Assembly (NCBI GenBank): GCA_902806105.1
Contig: CADCVI010000109.1
Location: 1-33,846, forward strand
Reading direction: 5' to 3'
DNA length: 33,846 bases
Source: an uncultured Rubrobacteraceae bacterium
GTDB taxonomy: Bacteria > Actinomycetota > Rubrobacteria > Rubrobacterales > Rubrobacteraceae
Position numbers and translations under genes: made by a program. Shown here one piece after another: positions 8,351 to 16,402 of this stretch (positions within the stretch are counted from its first letter, which is position 1; the number at the start of each line of letters is the position of its first letter). A model generated the notes under the pieces. The model saw only the letters and a list, made by a program, of their open reading frames with translations. It did no database searches and had not been told where the DNA came from.

Positions 8351-10159
8351 TCAGTCTTCGGCCCGCTCGTCTTCACTGTATTCGCTCCCCGGATCATCCT
8401 CCGAGGGCGTCTCGGCGGGGCCCTGATACCCGTCCTCCGGCGTCGCCGGCTGCTGATACTCCTCCGGCGGCGCCGATGCGGGGGGCGCATCGTACTGTTC
8501 GACGGGGGCGGTAGCCTCGGGCGCGGCGGGCTCGGCAGAGCTTGCGGGCTCGTACTGGCGCGGGGCTCGTTCGTACTGCTCCGGCACGGGAACGACGGAG
8601 GGCGCAGGGGGATTATCGACCGGATCTGGGGGCGTCTCGGCTTCTGTGGCCGGCGGGTCGGCGGGTGCAGGTGAGGCCGCGGGGGCAGGGTCGGCCGGCC
8701 CCGTGCTGAGGACGAGGTTTATGGCGGTGCCGGCTTCGATCTTCTCCCCGGCGGGCGGGTCCTGCTCGATGACCTCCCCATCCGGAACGGTCTCGCTCGA
8801 CCTTTCTTCCTTCTCGCCGACCTTCAGGCCCGCCTCCGCGAGCACGCCCTCCGCCGCCGCGAGGGTCAGGCCGGTAAGCTCGGGGACCGGAACGGGCGCC
8901 GGGCCTGTGCCGACATCCAGCACGATCTTCGTGCCCTTCTCGGCCTCCTCGCCACCGGGGATCGACTGGGAGAGCACCTTACCGTCGTCGCCCGCGGAGC
9001 TTTCGCGGGGCCGCACGTCGACCACGAAGCCGTCGCCGATCAGCCGCTGCTGCGCCGCGGCCCTGTCGAGCCCGCCCACGCTTGAGACGTCGTTCCGACC
9101 TGCTACGGCCTGCCGGACTTCCTCGACCACGCCGCTCGGCTGGCGGCCCTCCGACTCGGTCAGCCCCCAGCCGAAGATGCCCACGAGCCCGGTGACCCCC
9201 ACCAGGGCCGCGGCGGTGCGCAGCACGAAGGGCCGCCAGCGCCTCCGCCCACCGTGCACGGCGGCGACGAGGGGCTTGTCCATGACGTTTGTAGGGGCAT
9301 CCTGCGCGGACGGCGCGGAGCTGACGAACAGCGGCTCCTGGCCCAGCCTCACCCGGCGTAGATCTTCCACGACCTCGGCGGAGCTCGCGTAGCGGTCGTC
9401 GGGGTTCTTTGCTAGCAGCTTCGTCCTTATGGCGTCCAGGCCCTTCGGGACCTCCGTGTTCGTCTCCCGAAGCGAGGGCGTCGGCTCGTGAACGTGCTTC
9501 ATGGACACGGCCATCGGGGTCTCGGCCTCGAAGGGGACGCGGCCCGTGAGCATCTCGTGCAGGACGACGCCGAGGGAGTACAGGTCGCTCCGGGGCCCGA
9601 CGATCTTGCCCTGCGCCTGCTCCGGGGACATGTAGCTCACGGTGCCTAGGATCATGCTGTTGCCGGAGAGCGAGGCCTCGGAGGCTGCCCTCGCGATGCC
9701 GAAGTCCGTGACCCTGACGTCGCCCGAGGCGGTGAGCAGCACGTTCTGCGGCTTGACGTCGCGGTGGATCACGCCGCGCTCGTGGGCCGCGCCGAGCGCG
9801 CTCGCGACCTGAGCGGCCAGCTCCGCCGCCCGGTCCGGGTCGAGGGGCCCGTCCTCCACGATGCGGTCCTTCAACGTCCCGCCCGGGACGTACTCCATAA
9901 CGATGTAGTACGAGCCCCCCTCGGAGCACCCGCGGTCGTACGTCGACACGATGTTCGGGTGCGAGAGCGAGGCGGCGGCCCGTGCCTCGCGCCTGAAACG
10001 CTCGACAAACTCGTCGTTCTCCGCGTACTGCTCCCTCAGCACCTTCAGGGCCACGTCGCGGCCCAGGATCTCGTCGTGAGCCAGATAAACCTTTGCCATG
10101 CCTCCGCTGCCCAGAAGGGCAGAGATTCCGTAGCGACCGTCGAGGAGTTTCTGCTGCAT
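8351..10159 (-). CDS. pknB: PknB-type Ser/Thr protein kinase with PASTA domains
   Basis: 602 residues. The Hanks-type kinase domain (about 1-270) is complete: glycine loop GSGGMAKVY, K39, catalytic HRDVKPQN with D134, DFG at 152-154, and GTVSYMSPEQ. A single membrane span lies at about 311-333. Two PASTA repeats follow outside the cell (about 353-418 and 422-488), which in this family sense muropeptides or lipid II and tune cell-wall growth. The last ~110 residues are a Pro/Glu/Tyr-rich tail with repeated QYE/QYD/EYQ motifs. Start ATG 10159 matches the family opening but has a poor ribosome site; a TATAAA 8 nt upstream suggests a leaderless message. Other actinobacterial pknB genes sit in a division cluster; this one is isolated next to an AarF-like gene. 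Confidence 0.95.
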   Translation of the reverse strand: MQQKLLDGRYGISALLGSGGMAKVYLAHDEILGRDVALKVLREQYAENDEFVERFRREARAAASLSHPNIVSTYDRGCSEGGSYYIVMEYVPGGTLKDRIVEDGPLDPDRAAELAAQVASALGAAHERGVIHRDVKPQNVLLTASGDVRVTDFGIARAASEASLSGNSMILGTVSYMSPEQAQGKIVGPRSDLYSLGVVLHEMLTGRVPFEAETPMAVSMKHVHEPTPSLRETNTEVPKGLDAIRTKLLAKNPDDRYASSAEVVEDLRRVRLGQEPLFVSSAPSAQDAPTNVMDKPLVAAVHGGRRRWRPFVLRTAAALVGVTGLVGIFGWGLTESEGRQPSGVVEEVRQAVAGRNDVSSVGGLDRAAAQQRLIGDGFVVDVRPRESSAGDDGKVLSQSIPGGEEAEKGTKIVLDVGTGPAPVPVPELTGLTLAAAEGVLAEAGLKVGEKEERSSETVPDGEVIEQDPPAGEKIEAGTAINLVLSTGPADPAPAASPAPADPPATEAETPPDPVDNPPAPSVVPVPEQYERAPRQYEPASSAEPAAPEATAPVEQYDAPPASAPPEEYQQPATPEDGYQGPAETPSEDDPGSEYSEDERAED

Positions 10160-10167
10160 ACTGTCTT

Positions 10168-10173
10168 TTTATA
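10168..10173 (-). promoter_or_regulatory. Candidate -10 of the PASTA kinase gene
   Basis: TATAAA on the minus strand ends only 8 nt before the start ATG. If functional, transcription would begin at or beside the start codon, giving a leaderless mRNA, which fits the poor ribosome site. No good -35 is visible. Confidence 0.4.
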
Positions 10174-10195
10174 CCCCCGCAGAGTGTTGTTACAC

Positions 10196-10228
10196 CGGGA
10201 TCGTGCCCGATCTTCCGGCACGATCCCG
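10196..10228. repeat. Perfect 12-bp inverted repeat between AarF gene and kinase gene
   Basis: CGGGATCGTGCC (10196-10207) and GGCACGATCCCG (10217-10228) form a perfect stem with a 9-nt loop. It lies 47 nt past the AarF-like stop and upstream of the kinase -10. It could terminate the AarF transcript or serve as an operator; no T-run follows on the minus strand. Confidence 0.55.
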
Positions 10229-10275
10229 AAATTTACCGCGTGGGGGCTCGTCGACGCGCGTGCGCCGTCGCAGGG

Positions 10276-11847
10276 TTATCCCCGGGCGTAGCGCGCGACG
10301 ATGCCTACCGTGTCGAGGTCCGGGTCGAGGACGCGGGTTATGCCGTCGAGCAGGCCGATGGCGCGGCCCATGAGCAGGAGCTCGACGGGGATGCTCCCGA
10401 CGCTCGCGCCGAGCTTCATCCCGAGCTCCCCGATGTCGTCCCGGCCTCCCGCCTCCTCGCCGCCGAGCAGGACGCCGACGAGCCCGAGGAGGATCTCCAG
10501 GTCTACCTCCGGGCCGAGGCGGAGGCCGGCGCGTTCGAGGCCGGCGGTCAGCGCATCGAGGTCCCCCTCTTCGAGCGCCAGGATCATGGCCCGCAGGGAG
10601 GCGGAGAGGCTCTCGGGTACGTCCACGGTGAGGCCGTGGTCCAGCAGGATGAGGACGGGGCCGTTCGCGCCGGGACGGACGAGCAGGTTGCCGGGGTGCG
10701 GGTCGGCGTGGAGGATGCCGCGACGGAAGATCTGCTCGGCGTAGACGTCGACGAGCAGTTCGGCGACCTGCTTCGGGTCGAGGCCCGCCCGGACGAGGGC
10801 CTCGCGGTCGTTGATCTTGACCCCCTCCACAAGCTCCATCACGAGCAGCCGCTCCGTGTTCAGCCCCTCGACCACCGCCGGCACCGCAACATCGTCGCGG
10901 TCGCCAAGGGCCAGACCGAGCCTCCCTATCGCCTCCGCCTCCCGCACGAAGTCAAGCTCCAGGGGGAGCGTCCAGCGGAGGTACTCGAGTATGGGATCGA
11001 GGCGCACGCTGGATTCGAGTCGCGAGATGGTCCCGGAGATGCTCTCCAGGGCCGCAAGGTCCGCTTCTATGAGACGTGCGATGCCGGGGTACTGGACCTT
11101 CACGGCCACGGGGCGACCGTCGGCGAGGACTGCACGATGCACCTGGGCGATGGAGGCGGCGGCGATGGGCTCGGGATCGAAGCTCCGGAACGCGCCCGAG
11201 ACTGGCCCGCCGATCTCCCGGGAGACCACGCCCTCGATCACGGGCCAAAACTGCGGCGCGACACGGTCTTGCAGCGCCGAGAGGGTCTTGGTGTACGCCT
11301 GCGGCAGGAGGTCCGGCCTCGTCGAGGCGAACTGTCCGGCCTTTATGAGGGTCCCCCCGAGCTCCGACGCGGCATCGAGCACGCGGGCCGCCCCCCGCAG
11401 GTGCTGCAGCTCCCAGTCCTCGTCGCGCACAAGACCGGGAAACCACCGCGCGCGCTCGCGCAGGGCGGCGTAACCTATCCACAGGTCCGAGGCGACCGCC
11501 CCGAGCACCTGCGCCCGCCCGGAGGGGAGGCCCGGGATGTTCGGCACCAGCCCCGGCACAGAGCGGCCGAGACGCTCCGCGGCGGAGACCCCGGCCCCGG
11601 CCCACAGAAAAGCCTGTGCCCTGTACAGGTCACCGAAACGTACCGGCAGCGCCGCCCCCGACAGACCGGAGGCCCTGTCCGAAGACGCGGTATCGAAGAC
11701 GGCCCGCGCCTCCTCGCCGGAGCGACGGGCCGCGCGGGACAATACCTCGCCGGAGGCGCGCAGGGCCTCCCAGGGATCTACTATCGCGCCGTCTCCGGTG
11801 GGGACGTCCCGCCGGTCCGGTCGCGGCCCTACGTCGTTAGGGGTCAA
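10276..11847 (-). CDS. AarF/UbiB (ABC1) family atypical kinase
   Basis: 523 residues. The UbiB/COQ8/AarF protein-kinase-like fold is clear: the KxGQ motif KAGQFASTRPDLLP (169-182), the Ala-rich loop AAASIAQVH (229-237), the ATP-site Lys in VAVKVQYPG (K250), ELDFVREA (297-304), the catalytic HADPHPGN (380-387) and the DFG-like LLDHG (401-405). Family members act in isoprenoid-quinone biogenesis or lipid metabolism as ATPases or kinases; in a likely menaquinone user the substrate is uncertain. The start is TTG 11847, fixed by GAGGAG 6 nt upstream; earlier in-frame codons overlap the preceding gene. It follows the small helical gene by 46 nt, probably as an operon. Confidence 0.9.
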   Translation of the reverse strand: MTPNDVGPRPDRRDVPTGDGAIVDPWEALRASGEVLSRAARRSGEEARAVFDTASSDRASGLSGAALPVRFGDLYRAQAFLWAGAGVSAAERLGRSVPGLVPNIPGLPSGRAQVLGAVASDLWIGYAALRERARWFPGLVRDEDWELQHLRGAARVLDAASELGGTLIKAGQFASTRPDLLPQAYTKTLSALQDRVAPQFWPVIEGVVSREIGGPVSGAFRSFDPEPIAAASIAQVHRAVLADGRPVAVKVQYPGIARLIEADLAALESISGTISRLESSVRLDPILEYLRWTLPLELDFVREAEAIGRLGLALGDRDDVAVPAVVEGLNTERLLVMELVEGVKINDREALVRAGLDPKQVAELLVDVYAEQIFRRGILHADPHPGNLLVRPGANGPVLILLDHGLTVDVPESLSASLRAMILALEEGDLDALTAGLERAGLRLGPEVDLEILLGLVGVLLGGEEAGGRDDIGELGMKLGASVGSIPVELLLMGRAIGLLDGITRVLDPDLDTVGIVARYARG

Positions 11848-11893
11848 ATCTCTCTCCTCTGGATCGGGGTTCTCGTTGCGTTGGGGTCGCTGG

Positions 11894-12247
11894 TCAGGAA
11901 CCGGCGAGGCGGCGTCCCTCGCCGGAGAGGATACCCGCCAGGGTTTCGAGCCTGCCGGAGACGGGGCGGCCCACATCGGTCGAGGCGACGCCGCGGACCT
12001 GCTCGCCGAGATCCGCGAGGATCCCGCCAACCGCCCCGGCGTCTACGTCGTTGGAGGTCAGGTTGTCGTGGAGCCTGGCGAGACCGTCGGCGATAGGCTG
12101 CAGTTCCGGAACCCCGGAGGCCTCCAGCCTGAGGCGCCAGCCCTCGATCTGGTTGAGCGCCGCGTCCATCGTAAGGTTCTTGACGCCCCCATCGAGCGCC
12201 GAAATAGTCTCGTCTAAACCCCCTGGGCCTGCCTGGCCGGATTCCAT
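11894..12247 (-). CDS. Conserved-looking small helical protein of unknown function
   Basis: 117 residues that I do not recognise as a named family. The start is ATG 12247, set by an excellent AAGGAGA site 4 nt upstream; the longer open frame to 12598 has no such site. The protein is soluble and probably all-helical, lacking cysteines and membrane segments. Its pattern (ALNQIEGWRLRLEASG, PELQPIADGLARLHDNL, then GGILADLGEQVRGVA) suggests an amphipathic three- or four-helix bundle. It sits just upstream of the AarF-like kinase on the same strand, so it may be an accessory of that protein. Function is unknown. Confidence 0.75.
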   Translation of the reverse strand: MESGQAGPGGLDETISALDGGVKNLTMDAALNQIEGWRLRLEASGVPELQPIADGLARLHDNLTSNDVDAGAVGGILADLGEQVRGVASTDVGRPVSGRLETLAGILSGEGRRLAGS

Positions 12248-12657
12248 GCTCTCTCCTTGTCGCAGCGTGTTTTCTACCCGCCCAACGTCCCCCGCGACGC
12301 CTCGAAACAAACTTGGCGCACGAGGAGGCGGTCCGCGGTCCGGCTCCGGCTCCACGGGATCGTCGCTATCAAGGGTTACGGGACGCCCTCGCGGGCTTCG
12401 TGAGTCCTCACACGGAATTCGACCGGGAACGATCGTTAATGCAACGAGAAGTTTAGCGGTGAGAGAAGAAAGGAAGAGTGGTTCCTTATGGGCATCAGGT
12501 TGTGCACCGCATGTTCCGTAACACCGTTGTGGTCTCCCACGCATGCCGCTGGTTGTGCCACCCATTCGACGGTTCCTGCCGCTCTTCTTCGAAACCACGA
12601 GACGCGCGAGGCCCGGCCGGGCCCGACGCTAGGCCAAGCTTACGCGACGGGTTCGTG
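12248..12657. other. 410-nt divergent intergenic region
   Basis: It separates the minus-strand small-protein/AarF unit from the plus-strand heptose operon, so it should hold both promoters, but I could not place either with confidence. It contains a perfect 10-bp palindrome AACGATCGTT (12428-12437) and the most A/T-rich patch of the area (about 12430-12480). A possible 56-codon open frame starts at ATG 12488 with AAGGAAGAG upstream, and its TGA overlaps the ATG of the next gene. Its third-position GC is lower than in the neighbouring genes, so it may be a leader or chance frame. Confidence 0.5.
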
Positions 12658-13812
12658 ATGAGGGATCTCTCGTGGGGCGGGGTGGATCGCGTCAGGAGAC
12701 ACGCTCATCGGGCTCGTACGATGCTCGCAGATTTCCCGTACGGCGGGGCCGAGAAGGCGGCGGCGCTCGTCACCTCCTGCTACGAGAGGGGCGGTAAGGT
12801 CCTGGTCTGCGGCAACGGCGGCTCGGCGATGGAGGCCCAGCACCTCGTAGCCGAGCTCGTGGGCAAGTTCGAGCGCGACCGGGCCTCGCTCCCGGCGATC
12901 GCGCTGCACCAGAACCCCGCCTCCCTCACGGCAGTCGCCAACGACTACGGCTACGACGACGCCTTCGCCCACCAGGTAGACGCACTCGGGACACCCGGAG
13001 ACGTCCTCGTCGCGATCTCGACGAGCGGCGACTCCGAGAACGTGACGCGGGCGGTGCTCGCCGCCCGCGAGAAGGGGCTCGCCGTGATCGGGTACCTAGG
13101 CGGCAGGGGCGGGCGCCTCGGGGCCCTCGTGGACGTGCCGGTGGTCATAGGGGCACCGGACACGGCGACCGTCCAGGCAGGTCACCTCATCCTCACGCAC
13201 ACGATCTGCGGCCTCGTCGAGGAGGCGCTCTTCCCCCACAAGGCGGTCTTCGTGGACCGCGACGACACGCTTATCGTAAACCGCCACTACGGCTCCGACC
13301 CCGACGAGATAGAGCTGCTCGACGGCGTCCCCGAGGGGCTCCGGGCGCTCCGCGAGGCCGGGTACAAGCTGATCCTCATCTCCAACCAGTCCGGCGTGGC
13401 GCGCGGCTACTTCGACGAGGCGGCCGTCGGGAGGATGCACGACAGGCTCCAGCGGATGCTCGACGCCTACGGGGCCGCGCTCGACGGCCTCGAATACTGC
13501 CCGCACCACCCCGACGGCGAGGTCGCCCCCTACGCGGTGGAGTGCGCGTGCCGCAAGCCCGCCCCCGGCATGCTCCGGCGTGCCGCCCGCAAACACGGCC
13601 TGAACCTCTCGGCCTCCTGGACCGTCGGCGACATCGCCGCCGACGTGGAGGCCGGTAGCAGGGCAGGCACCCGCACGGTCCTCGTCGGTCCCGAGCCGTC
13701 ACGGATGCCCCCGGACTTCAGGGCCGCGGGCTTCGTGGAGGTAGTCGGACACATCCTCCGGGAGGGCGCGGTGGAAGGAAGGACCGGAAGCACCGCCGGC
13801 GTCGGGCTGTGA
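12658..13812 (+). CDS. Fused sedoheptulose-7-phosphate isomerase / heptose bisphosphate phosphatase (GmhA-GmhB)
   Basis: 384 residues in two domains. The N-half (about 1-190) is a GmhA-type SIS domain: CGNGGSAMEAQHLVAELVGKF with the active-site Glu near 66, AISTSGDSENV, and LILTHTICGLVE with the conserved His near 181. The C-half (about 195-370) is a GmhB-type HAD phosphatase: FVDRDDTL with D200 and D202, SNQSGVARGYF, a zinc set C281, H283, C296, C298, then CRKPAPGM and GDIAADVEAG. Together they would isomerise sedoheptulose-7-phosphate and dephosphorylate heptose-1,7-bisphosphate. In E. coli these are separate proteins. Start ATG 12658 is chosen by homology; its ribosome site is weak. It overlaps the next gene by 4 nt (GTGA) and heads the operon. 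Confidence 0.9.
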   Translation: MRDLSWGGVDRVRRHAHRARTMLADFPYGGAEKAAALVTSCYERGGKVLVCGNGGSAMEAQHLVAELVGKFERDRASLPAIALHQNPASLTAVANDYGYDDAFAHQVDALGTPGDVLVAISTSGDSENVTRAVLAAREKGLAVIGYLGGRGGRLGALVDVPVVIGAPDTATVQAGHLILTHTICGLVEEALFPHKAVFVDRDDTLIVNRHYGSDPDEIELLDGVPEGLRALREAGYKLILISNQSGVARGYFDEAAVGRMHDRLQRMLDAYGAALDGLEYCPHHPDGEVAPYAVECACRKPAPGMLRRAARKHGLNLSASWTVGDIAADVEAGSRAGTRTVLVGPEPSRMPPDFRAAGFVEVVGHILREGAVEGRTGSTAGVGL

Positions 13813-15281
13813 GGGAGGGCCACCACAGCCTCGCCACCCTCGTGCGCGCCTTCCGGGGACGGCGCTGCCTCGTGGTGGGCGACGTGATGCTGGACGTCTT
13901 CGAGAGGGGGCGGGCGGAGAAGCTGGCCCCCGACGTCCCGGCCCCGGTCGTCACCGGCATCCGCAGAACCTCCTCGCCCGGGGGGGCTGCGAACGTCGCC
14001 GCCAACCTCGCCGCGATGGGGGCCGGGGTCACGCTGCTCTCGGCGGTCGGGGACGACGATCCCGGCCTCGAGCTGCTGGAGAAGCTCTCGGGGGCAGGGG
14101 TTGAGACCGGCGAGGTGGTGCGCGAGCCGGGGCGCGCCACCGTCGTGAAGAGGCGCCTCATCGCCGACGGCGTGATCCTAGCCCGCGTCGACTCCGGCGA
14201 TACGAACCCGCCACCGAAAGCCGCGAAACTGGCGGAGAGAGCCCGCTCCATGGCGGCGGCCTCCGACACCGTCCTGGTCTCGGACTACGCCGGCGGAACG
14301 GTGACCCGGGGGCTTGCCGAAGCCCTTGGCGGCTCGGGACACCCTTGCGTGGTCCTCGATTCGAAGAGACCGCTGCGCCTCTCCTGGCGGGGCCTCGCCG
14401 CCGCCACCCCGAACCACCTGGAGGCCCAGAAGGCCCTTGACCTCCCCGTAGAGACGGACCCCCGACGGATCGACGCCGCCGGGGTGGGACGCGCGCTGCG
14501 CCGGCGGCTCGGGGCCAGGGTCGTGGCCGTCACCCTCGCGGAGCATGGGGTCGCCGTGGCGGGGCCGGGGGGCGTCGAGAGCATCGCCGGGCGTTTCGTG
14601 GACGAACCGGACGTCAACGGAGCGGGCGATACCTTTCTCGCGGCCTTCGCGCTGGCGCTGGGCGGTGGGGCGGGGGCGGCCGAAGCGGCCCGGCTCGGGG
14701 TCGAAGCCGCGACGCTGGCCGTGCTCAGGCCCGGGACCGTGCCGATCGCCGCGGACGATCTGCTCCGCCGTCTGCGCGAAGACCCCCGGGAGAGCGGCGG
14801 AGCCTCAGGGCTAGAGGCAGACCTGGATCGGACGAGGGAGCGGGGCGGGAGGGTCGTCTTCACGAGCGGGCGTTTCGACCCGCCGCGCCGGGAGCACCTG
14901 CGCAAGCTCCGCGAGGCCCGGGAGCTTGGGGATCTGCTCGTCGTCGGCCTCCTCCCGGGCACGGAGGACACGGGTCCGGCGTCCCACATCGCCCTGCCGC
15001 TCGAAGACCGGGCAGAACTCCTGAGCTCGCTCAGCTTCGTGGACCACGTCGTCGTCCTGGACGGCGAGCCGCCCGGAGACGTTGCGAGGCGGCTGGGCGC
15101 GGACGTGTTCGTCCCGGGGGAAGAGACGCGTGGAGATGCGAACGGGCTCGACGCAGAGGCACCCATCGCACCGGCTCGTTCGGAAGGGCCATCCTGTGAC
15201 AACGGTTCGAGCCGCAACGCGGCGACCACCGACGACGAGGGCGGCAGCGCGGCGGAGGATACGGCGGAGACGCGGCTTTGA
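13809..15281 (+). CDS. HldE-like heptose-7-phosphate kinase with degenerate nucleotidyltransferase domain
   Basis: 490 residues. Residues about 15-320 form a PfkB/ribokinase-type kinase like the HldE N-domain: GDVMLDVF, PGGAANVAANLAAMGA (57-72), and the catalytic NGAGDTF with D274. This would make heptose-1,7-bisphosphate from heptose-7-phosphate, feeding the GmhB half of the upstream protein. Residues about 345-440 align with the HldE nucleotidyltransferase domain (FTSGRFDPPRREHLRKLREARELGDLLVVG, split here only by numbering), but the HxGH motif reads RREH (360-363) and the C-terminal KGGDY and STT blocks are not recognisable. A disordered Ser/Asp-rich tail ends the protein. The ADP-transfer step may therefore be lost or altered. 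It starts at GTG 13809, coupled to the preceding stop, and overlaps the next start by 4 nt. Confidence 0.85.
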   Translation: MREGHHSLATLVRAFRGRRCLVVGDVMLDVFERGRAEKLAPDVPAPVVTGIRRTSSPGGAANVAANLAAMGAGVTLLSAVGDDDPGLELLEKLSGAGVETGEVVREPGRATVVKRRLIADGVILARVDSGDTNPPPKAAKLAERARSMAAASDTVLVSDYAGGTVTRGLAEALGGSGHPCVVLDSKRPLRLSWRGLAAATPNHLEAQKALDLPVETDPRRIDAAGVGRALRRRLGARVVAVTLAEHGVAVAGPGGVESIAGRFVDEPDVNGAGDTFLAAFALALGGGAGAAEAARLGVEAATLAVLRPGTVPIAADDLLRRLREDPRESGGASGLEADLDRTRERGGRVVFTSGRFDPPRREHLRKLREARELGDLLVVGLLPGTEDTGPASHIALPLEDRAELLSSLSFVDHVVVLDGEPPGDVARRLGADVFVPGEETRGDANGLDAEAPIAPARSEGPSCDNGSSRNAATTDDEGGSAAEDTAETRL

Positions 15282-16402
15282 GTGGCGTCTCGGGACTTTT
15301 CGGGGGCACGATAGGGCCGGAGGACCTCCGGCGCGTGCTGCTCGTCCGGCTGGACAACATGGGGGATGTGCTCCTCACGACCCCGGCGTTCCGGGCCGTG
15401 CGCCGGGCCCTGCCGGGTGCTCACCTCGCGCTCATGGCGGGACCCGCGGGCTGCGCCGTCGGGCGGTTGAACCCGGACGTGGACGAGACGATCCTCTACC
15501 GCGCCCTTAACGAGGACGTGTACTTTGAGCTGCCGCAGGACCCGGGGCGCGAGATGGCTGCGGTCGAAACGCTTAAAGGCGGCGGGTTCGACGCCGCCAT
15601 CATCTTCACCTCGTACAAGCAATCGGCGCTGCCGGCCGCCTATCTCTGCTACCTCGCCGGTATACCCGTGCGCGCCGCCGGGTCGTTCGAGGGGCCGGGC
15701 TCGCTCCTGACGCACCGCCACCGGTACGCCGAGACCGTGCCGCCCCGGCACGAGTCCCTGCGCGGCCTCGAACTCACCGAGGCCCTGGGCTTCCCGCGCG
15801 TCGAGCCGGAGATGGTGCTGGAGCCGCGCCCGGGGGACGAGGAAGAGGCCGCGACGATTCTCGGGAGGCTCGGGGTAGACCGCTTCCTGCTCCTGCACCC
15901 GGGCTCCAGCGCTTCTTCCAGGACGTACCCGGCCGAGCGCTACGCCAGGGTCGTCGAGGAGCTCTCGTCCGGTACGGGACTCCCGGTGCTCGTCACCGGC
16001 GGCCCCGGGGAGGAGGAGCTCGCGAGGGAGGTGGCGGGGTCCTCCGGCCTCCCGCTCGGCGGGGAGACCGGCCTCGGCACCTTCGCGGCGCTCGTCGGGC
16101 GGGCAGAACTCGTCGTTACGAACAACACGGGGGCCACGCACGTGGCATCGGCCATGAAGACGCCCGTCGTCACGGTCTTTGCGGGGACAAACCCCGCCGA
16201 GCAGTGGGGGCCTTGGCGCACGCCGAATCGCCTCCTCACCCACCCCGTCCCCTGCTCGCCGTGCTACAAGCGCGTCTGCCCCATCGGCCACGAGTGCCTC
16301 ACCGGCATCGCGCCCGGGACGGTGACGGGGGCCGCCCTGGAGCTTCTGGAAGAAGGGAAGGCCCGAGCCGGGGCATCGCGGCGGGAGGGGATCGCATGGT
16401 AG
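15278..16402 (+). CDS. Glycosyltransferase family 9 (heptosyltransferase-like)
   Basis: 374 residues, a GT-B fold of family 9, the family of LPS heptosyltransferases WaaC/WaaF. The N-domain starts with RVLLVRLDNMGDVLLTTPAF; the C-domain has LLLHPGSS, TNNTGATHVASAM and TPVVTVFAGTNPAEQWGPW. A four-cysteine segment CSPCYKRVCPIGHEC near the C-terminus is like that of WaaF-type enzymes. It would use a nucleotide-activated heptose or similar sugar at the cytoplasmic face. The start is TTG 15278, overlapping the previous stop (TTGA), with GGCGGAGA 8 nt upstream. It overlaps the next gene by 7 nt. Acceptor and exact donor are unknown. Confidence 0.9.
   Translation: MSGVSGLFGGTIGPEDLRRVLLVRLDNMGDVLLTTPAFRAVRRALPGAHLALMAGPAGCAVGRLNPDVDETILYRALNEDVYFELPQDPGREMAAVETLKGGGFDAAIIFTSYKQSALPAAYLCYLAGIPVRAAGSFEGPGSLLTHRHRYAETVPPRHESLRGLELTEALGFPRVEPEMVLEPRPGDEEEAATILGRLGVDRFLLLHPGSSASSRTYPAERYARVVEELSSGTGLPVLVTGGPGEEELAREVAGSSGLPLGGETGLGTFAALVGRAELVVTNNTGATHVASAMKTPVVTVFAGTNPAEQWGPWRTPNRLLTHPVPCSPCYKRVCPIGHECLTGIAPGTVTGAALELLEEGKARAGASRREGIAW

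Noticed and set aside
10093..12096. 667-codon plus-strand open frame opposite the AarF-like gene
   Set aside because: Antisense shadow; the minus strand has all UbiB-family motifs.
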